Below, piece by piece: positions 7,601 to 15,856 of a DNA stretch of 64,000 bases. The stretch comes from Endozoicomonas sp965198415. Its GTDB lineage: Bacteria; Pseudomonadota; Gammaproteobacteria; Pseudomonadales; Endozoicomonadaceae. The notes below the pieces were generated by a model. It was not told the DNA's origin and ran no database searches. It saw only the letters and a list, made by a program, of their open reading frames with translations. How positions within the stretch are numbered: position 1 is the first letter of the stretch; the number at the start of each line of letters is the position of its first letter. The position numbers were made by a program, and so were the translations under genes. The stretch spans positions 62,001 to 126,000 of the forward strand of contig CBDAPN010000031.1 of NCBI GenBank assembly GCA_965198415.1, written 5' to 3'.

Positions 7601-8771
7601 CTCTGTACACGACATTTTTCATGAAGCCCTACACCACCGGGACTCGAAGAAGAGTGATAGCATCTTAATGAATTCATCAAGCCATGTTTCAATATGATCG
7701 AAAATTCGCTGGAGGTGATCCAGGCCTGCCCGGAAAAGGCTTTGTGCTTTTCTACCGTGGGTTTTGATCGTGATGGGATGCTCTTCGTTGACATATTCAC
7801 CAGTCTTGTAGCTCCAGCAAAAAGCCAAAGCCAATACAGCCAGTAGCTTCGACAGTTTATCCCGGTCTTTCAGGTGTGTTTCCTCCATGTTGAAGCCGCG
7901 TCCTTTCAGAGCCTGAAACATGGTTTCGATCTGCCATCTTTGCAAATAATCAGCAATAGCTGCTGAAGGGTTTGCATCGCAGCTCACAACCATCAACTCT
8001 TTCCCCTTTCTAGATGCTGCAAGGTAAACTATCTGCCCCCAAACTTTCCGGGGCTTTTTCATCGCCATGGTTTCACCAATACCTAACGAAAAGAGTCTTC
8101 GAACGGGAAGTTCTCTGTTTTGGTGCTTGTTGGGGACCAATGTGTTCACCGGAATGCGGATACAGAAAGGCCAATGATGCGAGCGCAGGTACTTTAACCA
8201 TCGTATCCCCCTGAACTCTCTATCCGCCAACAGCCTCCGCACAGGCTGCTCCGGAAAGATTTTTTGAAAGCGCTCCAACAGATCGATTCTCTCCTGAGTG
8301 TTTGAGCACCCTTTTTTGGGCAGTAGTATCCAGAGTATAGGGATAGCCATGCCTTTGTAATTGATGGCAAGGTATAGGATGTTGATTTTGAACTTGCCAA
8401 ACATCCAGTTGGTACGATCCATGCTAAGCATCCAGGCCCCTTCCGGGGCAAACAAATGAGCGATGAGTTGAGCGATGGTTTCTTCTTCAAATGCCACACC
8501 CTTGAAAAAGCGCTGGATTCTGCGATAGCAGAAAGGGGTGGCGGCCACGCCGGGAAACGCAGTGGCCAGCTCTGCCCAGTTAACAGTGCGTCGTTTGATG
8601 ATGGCCACTATGAGAATAGACAGTGCATCCAGATGTGACTTGTGCCAGTGGAGATTGGGCTTAAACTGTTTGGTGAGTGAGTTGATGGGGTTCATAGCTG
8701 TTTGAAACCTTGGCATTGACACTAAGTTTCATAGCAGGAATCCTGTCAGCTCACTTTTGTCGTGTACAGAG
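7601..8771 (-). mobile_element. IS4-type insertion sequence with perfect 13-base inverted ends
   Basis: CTCTGTACACGAC at 7601-7613 is the exact reverse complement of GTCGTGTACAGAG at 8759-8771. The 1171-base unit holds one intact transposase frame (7619-8716). It sits inside the older integrase-type element whose halves flank it. Only GCC is repeated directly at both edges, too short to be sure of a target duplication. It is the one IS here that could still be active. Confidence 0.85.
7619..8716 (-). CDS. IS4-family transposase
   Basis: A protein of about 365 residues that is intact from ATG 8716 (GTG 8722 and ATG 8695 are alternatives) to the stop inside the IS end. It has the DDE layout of IS4-type enzymes: LSMDRTNWMFGK with the first Asp, LLADREFRG with the second, and the Y-x-R-x-E block YLQRWQIETMFQALKG with the third acidic residue. 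It catalyses cut-and-paste movement of the 7601-8771 element. Confidence 0.85.
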   Translation of the reverse strand: MPRFQTAMNPINSLTKQFKPNLHWHKSHLDALSILIVAIIKRRTVNWAELATAFPGVAATPFCYRRIQRFFKGVAFEEETIAQLIAHLFAPEGAWMLSMDRTNWMFGKFKINILYLAINYKGMAIPILWILLPKKGCSNTQERIDLLERFQKIFPEQPVRRLLADREFRGIRWLKYLRSHHWPFCIRIPVNTLVPNKHQNRELPVRRLFSLGIGETMAMKKPRKVWGQIVYLAASRKGKELMVVSCDANPSAAIADYLQRWQIETMFQALKGRGFNMEETHLKDRDKLSKLLAVLALAFCWSYKTGEYVNEEHPITIKTHGRKAQSLFRAGLDHLQRIFDHIETWLDEFIKMLSLFFESRWCRAS

Positions 8772-8779
8772 GCCATTTA

Positions 8780-8839
8780 TGTATAGATTCATCGCGTAAA
8801 TTCTCAAATTTTAGTGTCCAGTTTTACTTGACCAGAACA
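8780..8839 (-). repeat. 60-base transposon end, identical and inverted at 40059-40118
   Basis: The 60 bases read on the minus strand TGTTCTGGTCAAGTAAAACT... to ...GATGAATCTATACA and are the exact reverse complement of 40059-40118 on the plus strand. The terminal TGTTCTGGTCAAGTAAAACT also occurs at 47284 and, reversed, at 57692-57713. I take it as the outer inverted repeat of an IS family present here only as remnants. It abuts the last gene of the RNA-ligase operon. Confidence 0.7.
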
Positions 8840-8854
8840 CCCTCACCCAGTCAG

Positions 8855-8911
8855 TCAAAAACGACGAAATTGGCCTATGATCTTATCAGTATCATCAACA
8901 GCCATTTTCAT
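8855..8911 (-). other. Short frame coupled to the RNA ligase, possible start of a fourth operon gene
   Basis: An ATG overlaps the RNA-ligase stop (ATGA at 8908-8911) and encodes MKMAVDDTDKIIGQFRRF before a TGA, 16 bases short of the transposon end at 8839. The overlap is the same kind as between the other genes of this operon. It may be a real 18-residue product or the head of a gene cut by the transposon. It could also be chance. Confidence 0.3.
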
Positions 8912-9600
8912 CTGTAGTTCAGCCCAGCCACCTGATTGGCAACGATTCCTTTTCTGACCCAGTGCTCACCAATGGCTTGAGTGAAATCACTGCGAACCAG
9001 CTTCGCCCGTTGCCTGAGCCAGTCGCCCTCATCCAGCCTCAGATAAAGACCTTCAAGCCGGTCTGAACCATAGAAGGAAGGCTTGTCTAAAAGCTCTATA
9101 AGTTCAGATTTGGAAAAATTTCCTGTGCTGACTGGCTTTATGACTTCAATACCTGATAACTCAAGCAGCTCATTGCGCTTAGCAACGGAATAGAACTTTT
9201 TTTCAGCCCGGTCATAAACATCAAACCCTATAAACCAGTCAGGTAATTCAGCATATGGAAGTGAGTGGCAGGCATAGCACCATTCACCAAACAACATCAG
9301 ATTTTGCCCAAGAACATCCTCCAGGTCGCGCTCCAGCCGCCTGAGCCAAGACCACAAATGCTTAAACTGACCACCGGCTTCCCGGTCAATCCATGCTCCC
9401 CGATTCTGAGCCCGGAGCTTTCCGCCTGCATCCAAAGAGAAGCCAACATTTGCACCATCAACTTTCTCTTCAATAGTCAAGTTGCTTTCCAGCATCTTTT
9501 CTACGAGAGGCACCGGAAGCAATTTGTCGCCTCTGGGGGAGCCTTCCCCCAGCCACTCTATATGAGGCGTATGAGGAAACCGGAAAAAATCAGCGCTCAT
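8908..9600 (-). CDS. T4 Rnl2-like RNA ligase
   Basis: A 230-residue protein starting at ATG 9600 (MSADFF). It contains the nucleotidyltransferase motif I EEKVDGANVGF, with the adenylated Lys at about 46, motif III LFGEWCYACHS, IIIa WFIGFDVYD, motif IV LEGLYLR and motif V RAKLVRSDF. That is the complete ligase core of the RNA_ligase (PF09414) family. Such enzymes adenylate a 5'-phosphate end and seal RNA nicks. It is short compared with T4 Rnl2 and lacks its C-terminal domain. It is the third member of an ATPase-PIN-ligase operon, overlapping the PIN gene by 11 bases. In this setting it may repair RNA cut by the PIN nuclease or restore tRNA after phage attack (inference). Confidence 0.85.
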   Translation of the reverse strand: MSADFFRFPHTPHIEWLGEGSPRGDKLLPVPLVEKMLESNLTIEEKVDGANVGFSLDAGGKLRAQNRGAWIDREAGGQFKHLWSWLRRLERDLEDVLGQNLMLFGEWCYACHSLPYAELPDWFIGFDVYDRAEKKFYSVAKRNELLELSGIEVIKPVSTGNFSKSELIELLDKPSFYGSDRLEGLYLRLDEGDWLRQRAKLVRSDFTQAIGEHWVRKGIVANQVAGLNYR

Positions 9601-10132
9601 GATGTTCCTTCCATTTTTTTCTGGACCAGTCCTCAATCAGTTGCTCCACAATAACATCTTCAGCTTCCAGCTCCTCCTGCCAGTCGTACCAGTCTGTATC
9701 ACAGGCATTAACAATCGTGCAGGACATTCCCTGCTTATTTGAACTAATACAGGCTGCGACTATTTTGGTGTCAGCAAGGTCATGAATAACCGTTTTCAAC
9801 GGCTCTTCCAACCGGGCCACCTTATCCGGATGCGAAGGGTCATCAATCCACTCAATATCAACATAATCAACCTCATTGCGTAACATCTTCTCAAATACGA
9901 CACGCTGCCCATAATCCTGTCCCGTCAACTTGTTCTGGTATTCTTTGTAAATTTCATAGTTCGAATCAAGCACCATCCGGTCTTCACCCTGTTCGAACCC
10001 AATCAGCCATTTGAGCACCTTTTCCGACTGCTCAGGGTCTTCCACCGGATGCTTGTTGCTGGCAAAAGGTGACTCAGAATGCTCGCCACTGGAAACAATC
10101 AGGACATTGGTATCCACAACATGTCGGCTCAT
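9590..10132 (-). CDS. PIN-domain ribonuclease-like protein
   Basis: A 180-residue protein that opens HVVDTNVLIV, with the first PIN Asp at residue 7. Further conserved acids lie at E60 (DSNYEIYKEY), D121 (HDLADTKIVAAC) and D145/D147 (NACDTDWYDW), in the order expected for a metal-dependent PIN active site. PIN proteins are mostly single-strand RNA endonucleases, many of them toxins. No small antitoxin gene is next to it. Instead it is coupled on one side to a DUF3696-type ATPase (4-base overlap) and on the other to an RNA ligase (11-base overlap). This suggests that ATPase control replaces a classical antitoxin, which is inference. Confidence 0.75.
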   Translation of the reverse strand: MSRHVVDTNVLIVSSGEHSESPFASNKHPVEDPEQSEKVLKWLIGFEQGEDRMVLDSNYEIYKEYQNKLTGQDYGQRVVFEKMLRNEVDYVDIEWIDDPSHPDKVARLEEPLKTVIHDLADTKIVAACISSNKQGMSCTIVNACDTDWYDWQEELEAEDVIVEQLIEDWSRKKWKEHHER

Positions 10133-11406
10133 GAGGCTTTGCGCTCCTTTTTCATTCTGCGCATTGCCTGCACTGCCTGCTCCCTCACTTCCCCGGTTGC
10201 ATCCCCGAAGAAATTATCAGGCCAGTTTGATAAACGACCAAATTCATCCATTTTCAGGGTTTTCAGAACAGCATCCGATTTTTTGCGATCCACAAAATAC
10301 AAAGCACACTGGTCAGGTTTTACTTTTTCCTGAGCCACCAATGTCTGCATTCGGCGGAAAAGATGCTCTGAATGGGTTTCTACCAGAAACTGTACTCGGC
10401 GCTTTTTGCTGACCTCAAGAAACAGTTCAGCCAGTAATGACTGAGCCTGTGGGTGCAAGTGGATCTCTGGCTCTTCCAGAATAATGGTTGAATATTTCGG
10501 CGCAAAAAAAGCCAGAACCAACACCGGAAGCACCTGGGAAACACCAATACCAACATCTCTTAAATTAGCGACTACGCCATCCCGATGAATCAGAACACTG
10601 TAATGACCGGCGCTAAGCTGTTTGACTTCCAGCTTGTCAGCGATTTTCATTTTCTTAAGCCAGCGGGAAACCGAAGCAATAAGGTCATCCCGGTTCTTTT
10701 TGCCGCTGTGTGCACTGGCTAACAGTGCAGGTACTGCATTACTGCCATCATCCCCGATGATGCCGGGCCGTGTACGATTCCAGATATAGGTTCGTCTGGG
10801 TTTGTTCCGTAAAGGGCCAAGATAGGCAATCGATTCCAGCTCCCGCCGCAGTTGCAAACTAATGTCCTGAACCGTTTTTCCCTGCTCACCCAATTTGGCA
10901 ATGGCTTCTGCCGGAAAGGCGATACTGCGTTCAGGCGCATATTGTCGACCCTTAAGGCTGGTGCGGGTTTCTCCGGGGGAATAAATGGCAAAAGCACTAC
11001 GCTCTGTGCGAGCTAAACGGTACCATTCTTCACCATTATTGCTTAGCCTTACGCTATCAACTACCGGACTTTTTTTGGAATCCTGGGCATATTCAGCTGA
11101 GAAAAAACAACGATTTTTTTCATGAAACGACTCAAACTCTATGCCCACTTTTCGCTTTTTCGGATTGCGTGTCAGCAAGTCTTCAAAAGACCCCATATCC
11201 ACATAATCGTTGACCTCATCACCGCCCAGATTCAGATGCACAGTCCTATCTGGTGATGCTGCAGTCTGTTTCATTAACAACAAGCTCTGCAACAGGCTGG
11301 ATTTACCAGTGGAGTTTTCCCCAAGCAGTAAAGTAACCGGGGCAAGATGTACATCGCCGGACGCACGCCAGGCTTTAAAATTAGTCAGTTTCAATCGTTT
11401 TAACAT
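10129..11406 (-). CDS. AAA/ABC-like ATPase with DUF3696-type tail
   Basis: A 425-residue protein from ATG 11406 (MLKRLKLTNFKAW). Walker A is GENSTGKSS (about 29-37), an ABC-like signature lies at DVGIGVSQVLP, Walker B is IILEEPEIHLHP, and the switch His follows in VETHSEHLFRRM. The C-terminal segment MDEFGRLSNWPDNFFGD is characteristic of DUF3696 ATPases, relatives of OLD/RecF-like and of ATPases in several phage-defence systems. It has no Toprim domain, and the nuclease is probably the PIN partner. It begins 7 bases after hsdR and is therefore likely co-expressed with the type I system. Proposed role is a sensor or gate for the PIN nuclease (inference). Confidence 0.85.
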   Translation of the reverse strand: MLKRLKLTNFKAWRASGDVHLAPVTLLLGENSTGKSSLLQSLLLMKQTAASPDRTVHLNLGGDEVNDYVDMGSFEDLLTRNPKKRKVGIEFESFHEKNRCFFSAEYAQDSKKSPVVDSVRLSNNGEEWYRLARTERSAFAIYSPGETRTSLKGRQYAPERSIAFPAEAIAKLGEQGKTVQDISLQLRRELESIAYLGPLRNKPRRTYIWNRTRPGIIGDDGSNAVPALLASAHSGKKNRDDLIASVSRWLKKMKIADKLEVKQLSAGHYSVLIHRDGVVANLRDVGIGVSQVLPVLVLAFFAPKYSTIILEEPEIHLHPQAQSLLAELFLEVSKKRRVQFLVETHSEHLFRRMQTLVAQEKVKPDQCALYFVDRKKSDAVLKTLKMDEFGRLSNWPDNFFGDATGEVREQAVQAMRRMKKERKAS

Positions 11407-11413
11407 AACTTGT

Positions 11414-14400
11414 TCATTCCTTAGCCATCTTTCCATGATCGCCGGGCTGACTGGCTCGGGCTGCATTTACTGCCAGAATCTGCTCAATGGTGCCCTGAAA
11501 GGTACGCCGAAAGTCCTCGTCCTGAATATAGAGCTTATACAAATCAAGCTCCTGCCGCCGTTGCATAGTGACTGCATCTTTTATCAGGGCTTCCAGGGCA
11601 ATACGGCTGTTTTGTTCATCATTATTATTCAAAACCTGAGCTGCATAGGCTGGATTCTCTTCTACCAGTCTGACAATCCCTTCAAACTTGACCCGTTTCT
11701 CTTCAGGTGTCGCATCCCAGCTACCAAAGTGACGTTCATTAAAGTTATCCACAATCACATCCAGCGGGTCTTTATCGTCTTCCCCACGGTAACCACGCTG
11801 ATTAGGGTTCTGCGGGGCAACAACGGTTTCAGTGTCGTCCAGTACAATACGCTCATTCAGCTTTACCCTGGCCATGGCATAGGTGTTCATATCGATGCTT
11901 TCCAGTAATTTTTTCAGGTCATCATTTTCCGGTACCCTGACCTTGAGCTTGGGTATCAGGAACAACAGATACCAGTACAGCATTTCCCACTGCACATTGT
12001 TAAAGGGCATAATGCAGGCCAGCTGAGCATAAACCTTCACAAACTGCTTGGCTTTTATTTTGAAGTCAATTTTAAGCTTGTCGGCCTCGTCTTCATCCCC
12101 TGATTCCGCCCCCAGAGCTTCAAACCGATCAGCAGCAATGTCAGCAATGGGGTGCAACTCTTCATCTGGCCGGTTATTCCAGAATAGTTCGTTAAATTGC
12201 TCCACTTCCGGCCACTCATACACACCAACATTATCCAGCTCATCTTTCCAGTCGTGAAGCGCATTAACATCCGTTGCTGCTTCCAGCACGGTGCTGGTGT
12301 AGAAAGGATCAAACGCCGCCTTGATTTCAGTGGCAGTGTTGGCAAAGTCCAGCACAAAGGTGTCGTTCTTCTCCATTTTCTGATTACAGCGATTAAGACG
12401 GGACAGTGTCTGTACTGCCTGCACCGTCTGCAATTTTCTGTCTACATACATGGTATGCAGCAGAGGTTCATCAAAACCGGTGGTGTACTTTTTCGCCACC
12501 ACCAGTATGCGGTAATCATCGGTTATAAACCGGTCGGGAATATCCTTTCCGGCAAAACCGTTGACCGATTCCTCGGTATGCTCAAAACCGTCTTTTTCAG
12601 AGAAGGCTACAATAGCTCCAAAAGGCATATTGGCTTCTTTCAGCAAACGGGTAATCACCTGATAATATTCATAAGCCCGCTCAATGCTGGAGGCCACCAC
12701 CATCGCCCTGGCGTTGCCCTTGAGTTTGCGGGCTTTGACCACATTCTCGATAAAGTGGTTCACCATCACCACTGCCTTTTTCTCAATGGTGTCCGGATGA
12801 CTCTCCACATAGGCTTTAAGTTTGCTCTGGGCTTTTTTGCTGTTGTAGAGCGGGTTGTCTTTTACCGACTTCTGTATTTCATAGAAGCTCTGATACGTGG
12901 TGTAATTCTGCAGCACATCGAGAATAAAATTCTCTTCAATGGCCTGCTTCATTGAATACAGGTGAAAGGGATAAAACTGCCCATCCTTCGGCGCTTGCGT
13001 GCCGAACTTTTCCATCGTCTCTTTCTTAGGCGTTGCAGTAAAGGCAAAGAAGGAAGCGTTGCCGCTCATCTTGCGCCCTTCCATGGCTTTCAGAATCTTG
13101 TCCTGCAAAACATCTTCGGTTTTCTCATCTTCCATGCCCAGCGACATATTGAGCTTGTCAGCACTCTTGCCGCTCTGGGAAGAGTGCGCCTCGTCGATAA
13201 TCACGGCAAAGCGTTTATCCGACAGGTCACAGATACCATCGACAATGAAAGGAAATTTCTGGATGGTCGTGATAATCAGTCGTTTCCCCTGCTCCAGATG
13301 CGACCGCAGTTCAGCCGATTTCTCAGCCGTTGCCACAATGTTCTTCACCTCCGAGAACTGGCGAATATTATTACGCAGCTGCTGATCCAGAATTTTCCGA
13401 TCGGTAACGACAATCACCGAATCAAACACATTTTCCCGCCCGGCCGGGTCGTACAGTTCGATCAGCTGAAAAGCCAGCCAGGTAATGGAGTTTGATTTGC
13501 CGGAACCCGCCGAATGCTGAATCAGATAACGTTGTCCGGCTCCCTGCTGGCTGGCGTGTACCAATGCACGACGTACGACTTCCATTTGATGATAGCGGGG
13601 AAAGAACAGTGTTTTTTTCTTTTTCCCATTCTTGTCTTTTTCCTCAACCATTTTGGCAAAATGCTCAACGATCTGTACCAGCGAATGGGGCTCAAGCACT
13701 TCATTCCACAGATAGGCCGTTTTATAACCCTCAGGATTAACCGGATTGCCTTTGCCGTTGTTAACGCCCTTGTTAAAAGGCAGGAAGTAAGTGCTCTTGC
13801 CATTGACCTGAGTGGTCATAAACACTTCGTCCGTATCCACGGCGAAATGCACCAGACACTGCCCAAACCGGAACAGGGTGGTTTTCGGGTCACGGGTTTC
13901 ACGGTACTGCTTCATGGCATGGTGAACCGTTTGCCGGGTCTGGGGTTTTTTCAGCTCAAAAGTCGCCAGCGCCAGACCATTCACAAACAGCACCATGTCG
14001 ACAGATTTGTGCGGTTCCGTTTCGGAATAATGCACCTGTCGGGTAATGGAAAAAATATTCTGTTCAAACAGGGTTTTCTGATTGGGGTTCAGGTTGTTGT
14101 AAACCCCTTTATAAAGCAGCTGAAGATGAGCGTCGTTAATCGCCAGCCCTTTCTTCAACACGGTGACCACACCATCCTTGCGAATTTTATTGCCTAGGCG
14201 CTCCAGCACCAGCTGTTCCCAGTTGGGCAGATTCTTCAGTTTTGCCAGTTCTGCCGGCTGTGTTGAATGCAAAAACTGCCAGAACAGAGTTTTATCAATG
14301 GCAAACCGGCGATCAAAATCCGCAGGGTTGCCTGCCAGATAACCTTTGCCTCGGTGCTGCAACTCGCCATAACAAGCAGGTGGTTGGGCTAGTGCTCCCC

Positions 14401-14476
14401 GCTGTTCACGACAGTCGCCGGTGAGGGCGATTTCTATAGCCTGTTCCAGTGCGTCTTCGCTGGTATTGGTCACCAT
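11414..14476 (-). CDS. hsdR: Type I restriction enzyme R subunit (system 1)
   Basis: 1020 residues. An N-terminal PD-(D/E)xK nuclease is seen as VDMVLFVNGLALATFELKK. A superfamily 2 motor follows: HSAGSGKSNSI (Walker A), VIIDEAHSSQSG (DEAH), FAFTATPKK (motif III) and TLSRLNR (motif VI). The C-terminal helical region contacts the methylase. It forms the R2M2S complex that translocates DNA and cuts it at a distance from unmethylated sites. No frameshift is visible, although the hsdS gene upstream is broken. The stop lies 7 bases before the ATPase gene. Confidence 0.93.
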   Translation of the reverse strand: MVTNTSEDALEQAIEIALTGDCREQRGALAQPPACYGELQHRGKGYLAGNPADFDRRFAIDKTLFWQFLHSTQPAELAKLKNLPNWEQLVLERLGNKIRKDGVVTVLKKGLAINDAHLQLLYKGVYNNLNPNQKTLFEQNIFSITRQVHYSETEPHKSVDMVLFVNGLALATFELKKPQTRQTVHHAMKQYRETRDPKTTLFRFGQCLVHFAVDTDEVFMTTQVNGKSTYFLPFNKGVNNGKGNPVNPEGYKTAYLWNEVLEPHSLVQIVEHFAKMVEEKDKNGKKKKTLFFPRYHQMEVVRRALVHASQQGAGQRYLIQHSAGSGKSNSITWLAFQLIELYDPAGRENVFDSVIVVTDRKILDQQLRNNIRQFSEVKNIVATAEKSAELRSHLEQGKRLIITTIQKFPFIVDGICDLSDKRFAVIIDEAHSSQSGKSADKLNMSLGMEDEKTEDVLQDKILKAMEGRKMSGNASFFAFTATPKKETMEKFGTQAPKDGQFYPFHLYSMKQAIEENFILDVLQNYTTYQSFYEIQKSVKDNPLYNSKKAQSKLKAYVESHPDTIEKKAVVMVNHFIENVVKARKLKGNARAMVVASSIERAYEYYQVITRLLKEANMPFGAIVAFSEKDGFEHTEESVNGFAGKDIPDRFITDDYRILVVAKKYTTGFDEPLLHTMYVDRKLQTVQAVQTLSRLNRCNQKMEKNDTFVLDFANTATEIKAAFDPFYTSTVLEAATDVNALHDWKDELDNVGVYEWPEVEQFNELFWNNRPDEELHPIADIAADRFEALGAESGDEDEADKLKIDFKIKAKQFVKVYAQLACIMPFNNVQWEMLYWYLLFLIPKLKVRVPENDDLKKLLESIDMNTYAMARVKLNERIVLDDTETVVAPQNPNQRGYRGEDDKDPLDVIVDNFNERHFGSWDATPEEKRVKFEGIVRLVEENPAYAAQVLNNNDEQNSRIALEALIKDAVTMQRRQELDLYKLYIQDEDFRRTFQGTIEQILAVNAARASQPGDHGKMAKE

Positions 14477-14489
14477 AATGCCTCCTTGC

Positions 14490-15856
14490 CTAGACTTTTA
14501 TTTTGCCGGTGGTGGTGTGGGTGATGAGGGTTTGTTTGAATTCTTTCAAGTTTTTCTATTGCTTCAAGATATCTTAATACTCTTTGTAACTCTGCATGTT
14601 TTTGCGTATAGGCTCAACAATCTTCTTCTCTTTCTCATTTGGCGGCATTGCAATGAAAATTTTTAAGTTTATCTGGGTATTGAAATGAGCAACTGTTGAA
14701 CCTGTCAGCAATACGGAAAATTTCCCTCATTAAGCTTCTACAGCATTAGAAAATAGCTCAGGAACCTTGCATACAGTCGCCCTTTAACTTAACCTTGCTC
14801 AATATCCTGATTCTAGGAGAAGGCACGGCAAGTCAGTTGTGTTTATTTTGCCACACGAATTCCAGTTCCTGGCAATCCATGCTATCACATACCAATGAGA
14901 ACATCATTTTTTGGTAGCAACTCTAATGTCGTATCAGCATGCGCTTTTCGAGCATTAATAAAGTCAGATTTTGTTGATAATATATGCCTTGTTTCATTGC
15001 TCTTCTAACAGTGATACCCTGGTACTGCCCATCATCACACCTCGCAGAAATCTAGCGTTTTATGCTGGGTTTGAATACTCCTGCCCTCCATGCAAAGCCT
15101 GGCAAAGTGCTTATGTTTTCGTTTCCCAACTTCCCAATGCTCAGGAATCTCCCCAATCCATGCCACCCCACTGTCTTTCATTTTGACATCAGGGTTCAGC
15201 CCTTTGGTCACAGCCCGGTTGATAAGAATGGCTTTCTGCTCATTCAGCAGCTGGATCAGCTCCTGCTTTTTGGCAATGGCTGTGTCGATTTCGGCGGTTT
15301 TGTGGTCGAGAAATTCAACAATACGAGCAACATCAGCCTCTGGCGGTGTAGGTGAGTAAATCGTTTTAAAGTCTTGATACCTCATCTGTTCATATCGTAC
15401 ACAGCCCATAGGAATGATGGTTTGCTTCTTTTATGAAGCAGCTATGTCCGATAAAGGTAATGGAAGCATAGCGCAGAATACAGTTTATTCTTTTGTCCAG
15501 TATAATATATGCTGGGCTGACAATCCCATCATATCTTGACTCACCAATTGCTCCCTGCCACATACGCATTTTGTTGTATGCCAGATCACCTTTACGGACG
15601 ACTTTATAACTTCGATTTATCATCGTTGCATGAGTCTTTCTTGGTGGTTTCGATTCTGACTGCTTAATAACCCCCTTTTTAATAGTGATAGCAAGTAACA
15701 GACATATCTGGCTGATTAATTTCCTTTCGTTCTTTAAACAAGCCAAGGTTCCGTGTTAAACGGTTCTATGTTCCAATGCTCAGGAATTACTCCCAACCAC
15801 TCAACACCAGAATCTTTGTAGCTGTCATATTTAGGGAACTGAACTGAAGCGTCCAT
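14490..15856 (-). pseudogene. hsdS: Type I specificity subunit, multiply broken (system 1)
   Basis: The start ATG at 15856 overlaps the hsdM stop (TGATG) and gives YKDSGVEWLGVIPEHWNIEP, the usual HsdS N-terminus. The frame is then lost. Recognisable pieces follow in different frames: YKVVRKGDLAYNKMRMW and GIVSPAYIIL (TRD1), EADVARIVEFLDHKTAEIDT with LINRAVTKGLNPDVKMKDSG (first central repeat, 15035-15409), and near the end MPPNEKEKKIVE and LKEFKQTLITHTTTGKIKV (second repeat, with internal stops). The order and length are right for a full HsdS of about 430 residues, so this is decay in place rather than truncation. Without HsdS the complex cannot recognise DNA. Confidence 0.8.

Noticed and set aside
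7601..8771. A clear target-site duplication for the intact IS
   Set aside because: Only the three bases GCC repeat at the edges, which is too little to call.
11210..11908. 232-codon plus-strand frame spanning the ATPase/hsdR1 junction
   Set aside because: It crosses the joint of two supported minus-strand genes and has no recognisable protein pattern.
11414..14476. Several long plus-strand frames opposite hsdR1 (for example 12197-12955, 13514-14197)
   Set aside because: They are antisense shadows of a fully supported HsdR gene, lack domain-like sequence and have no sensible starts.
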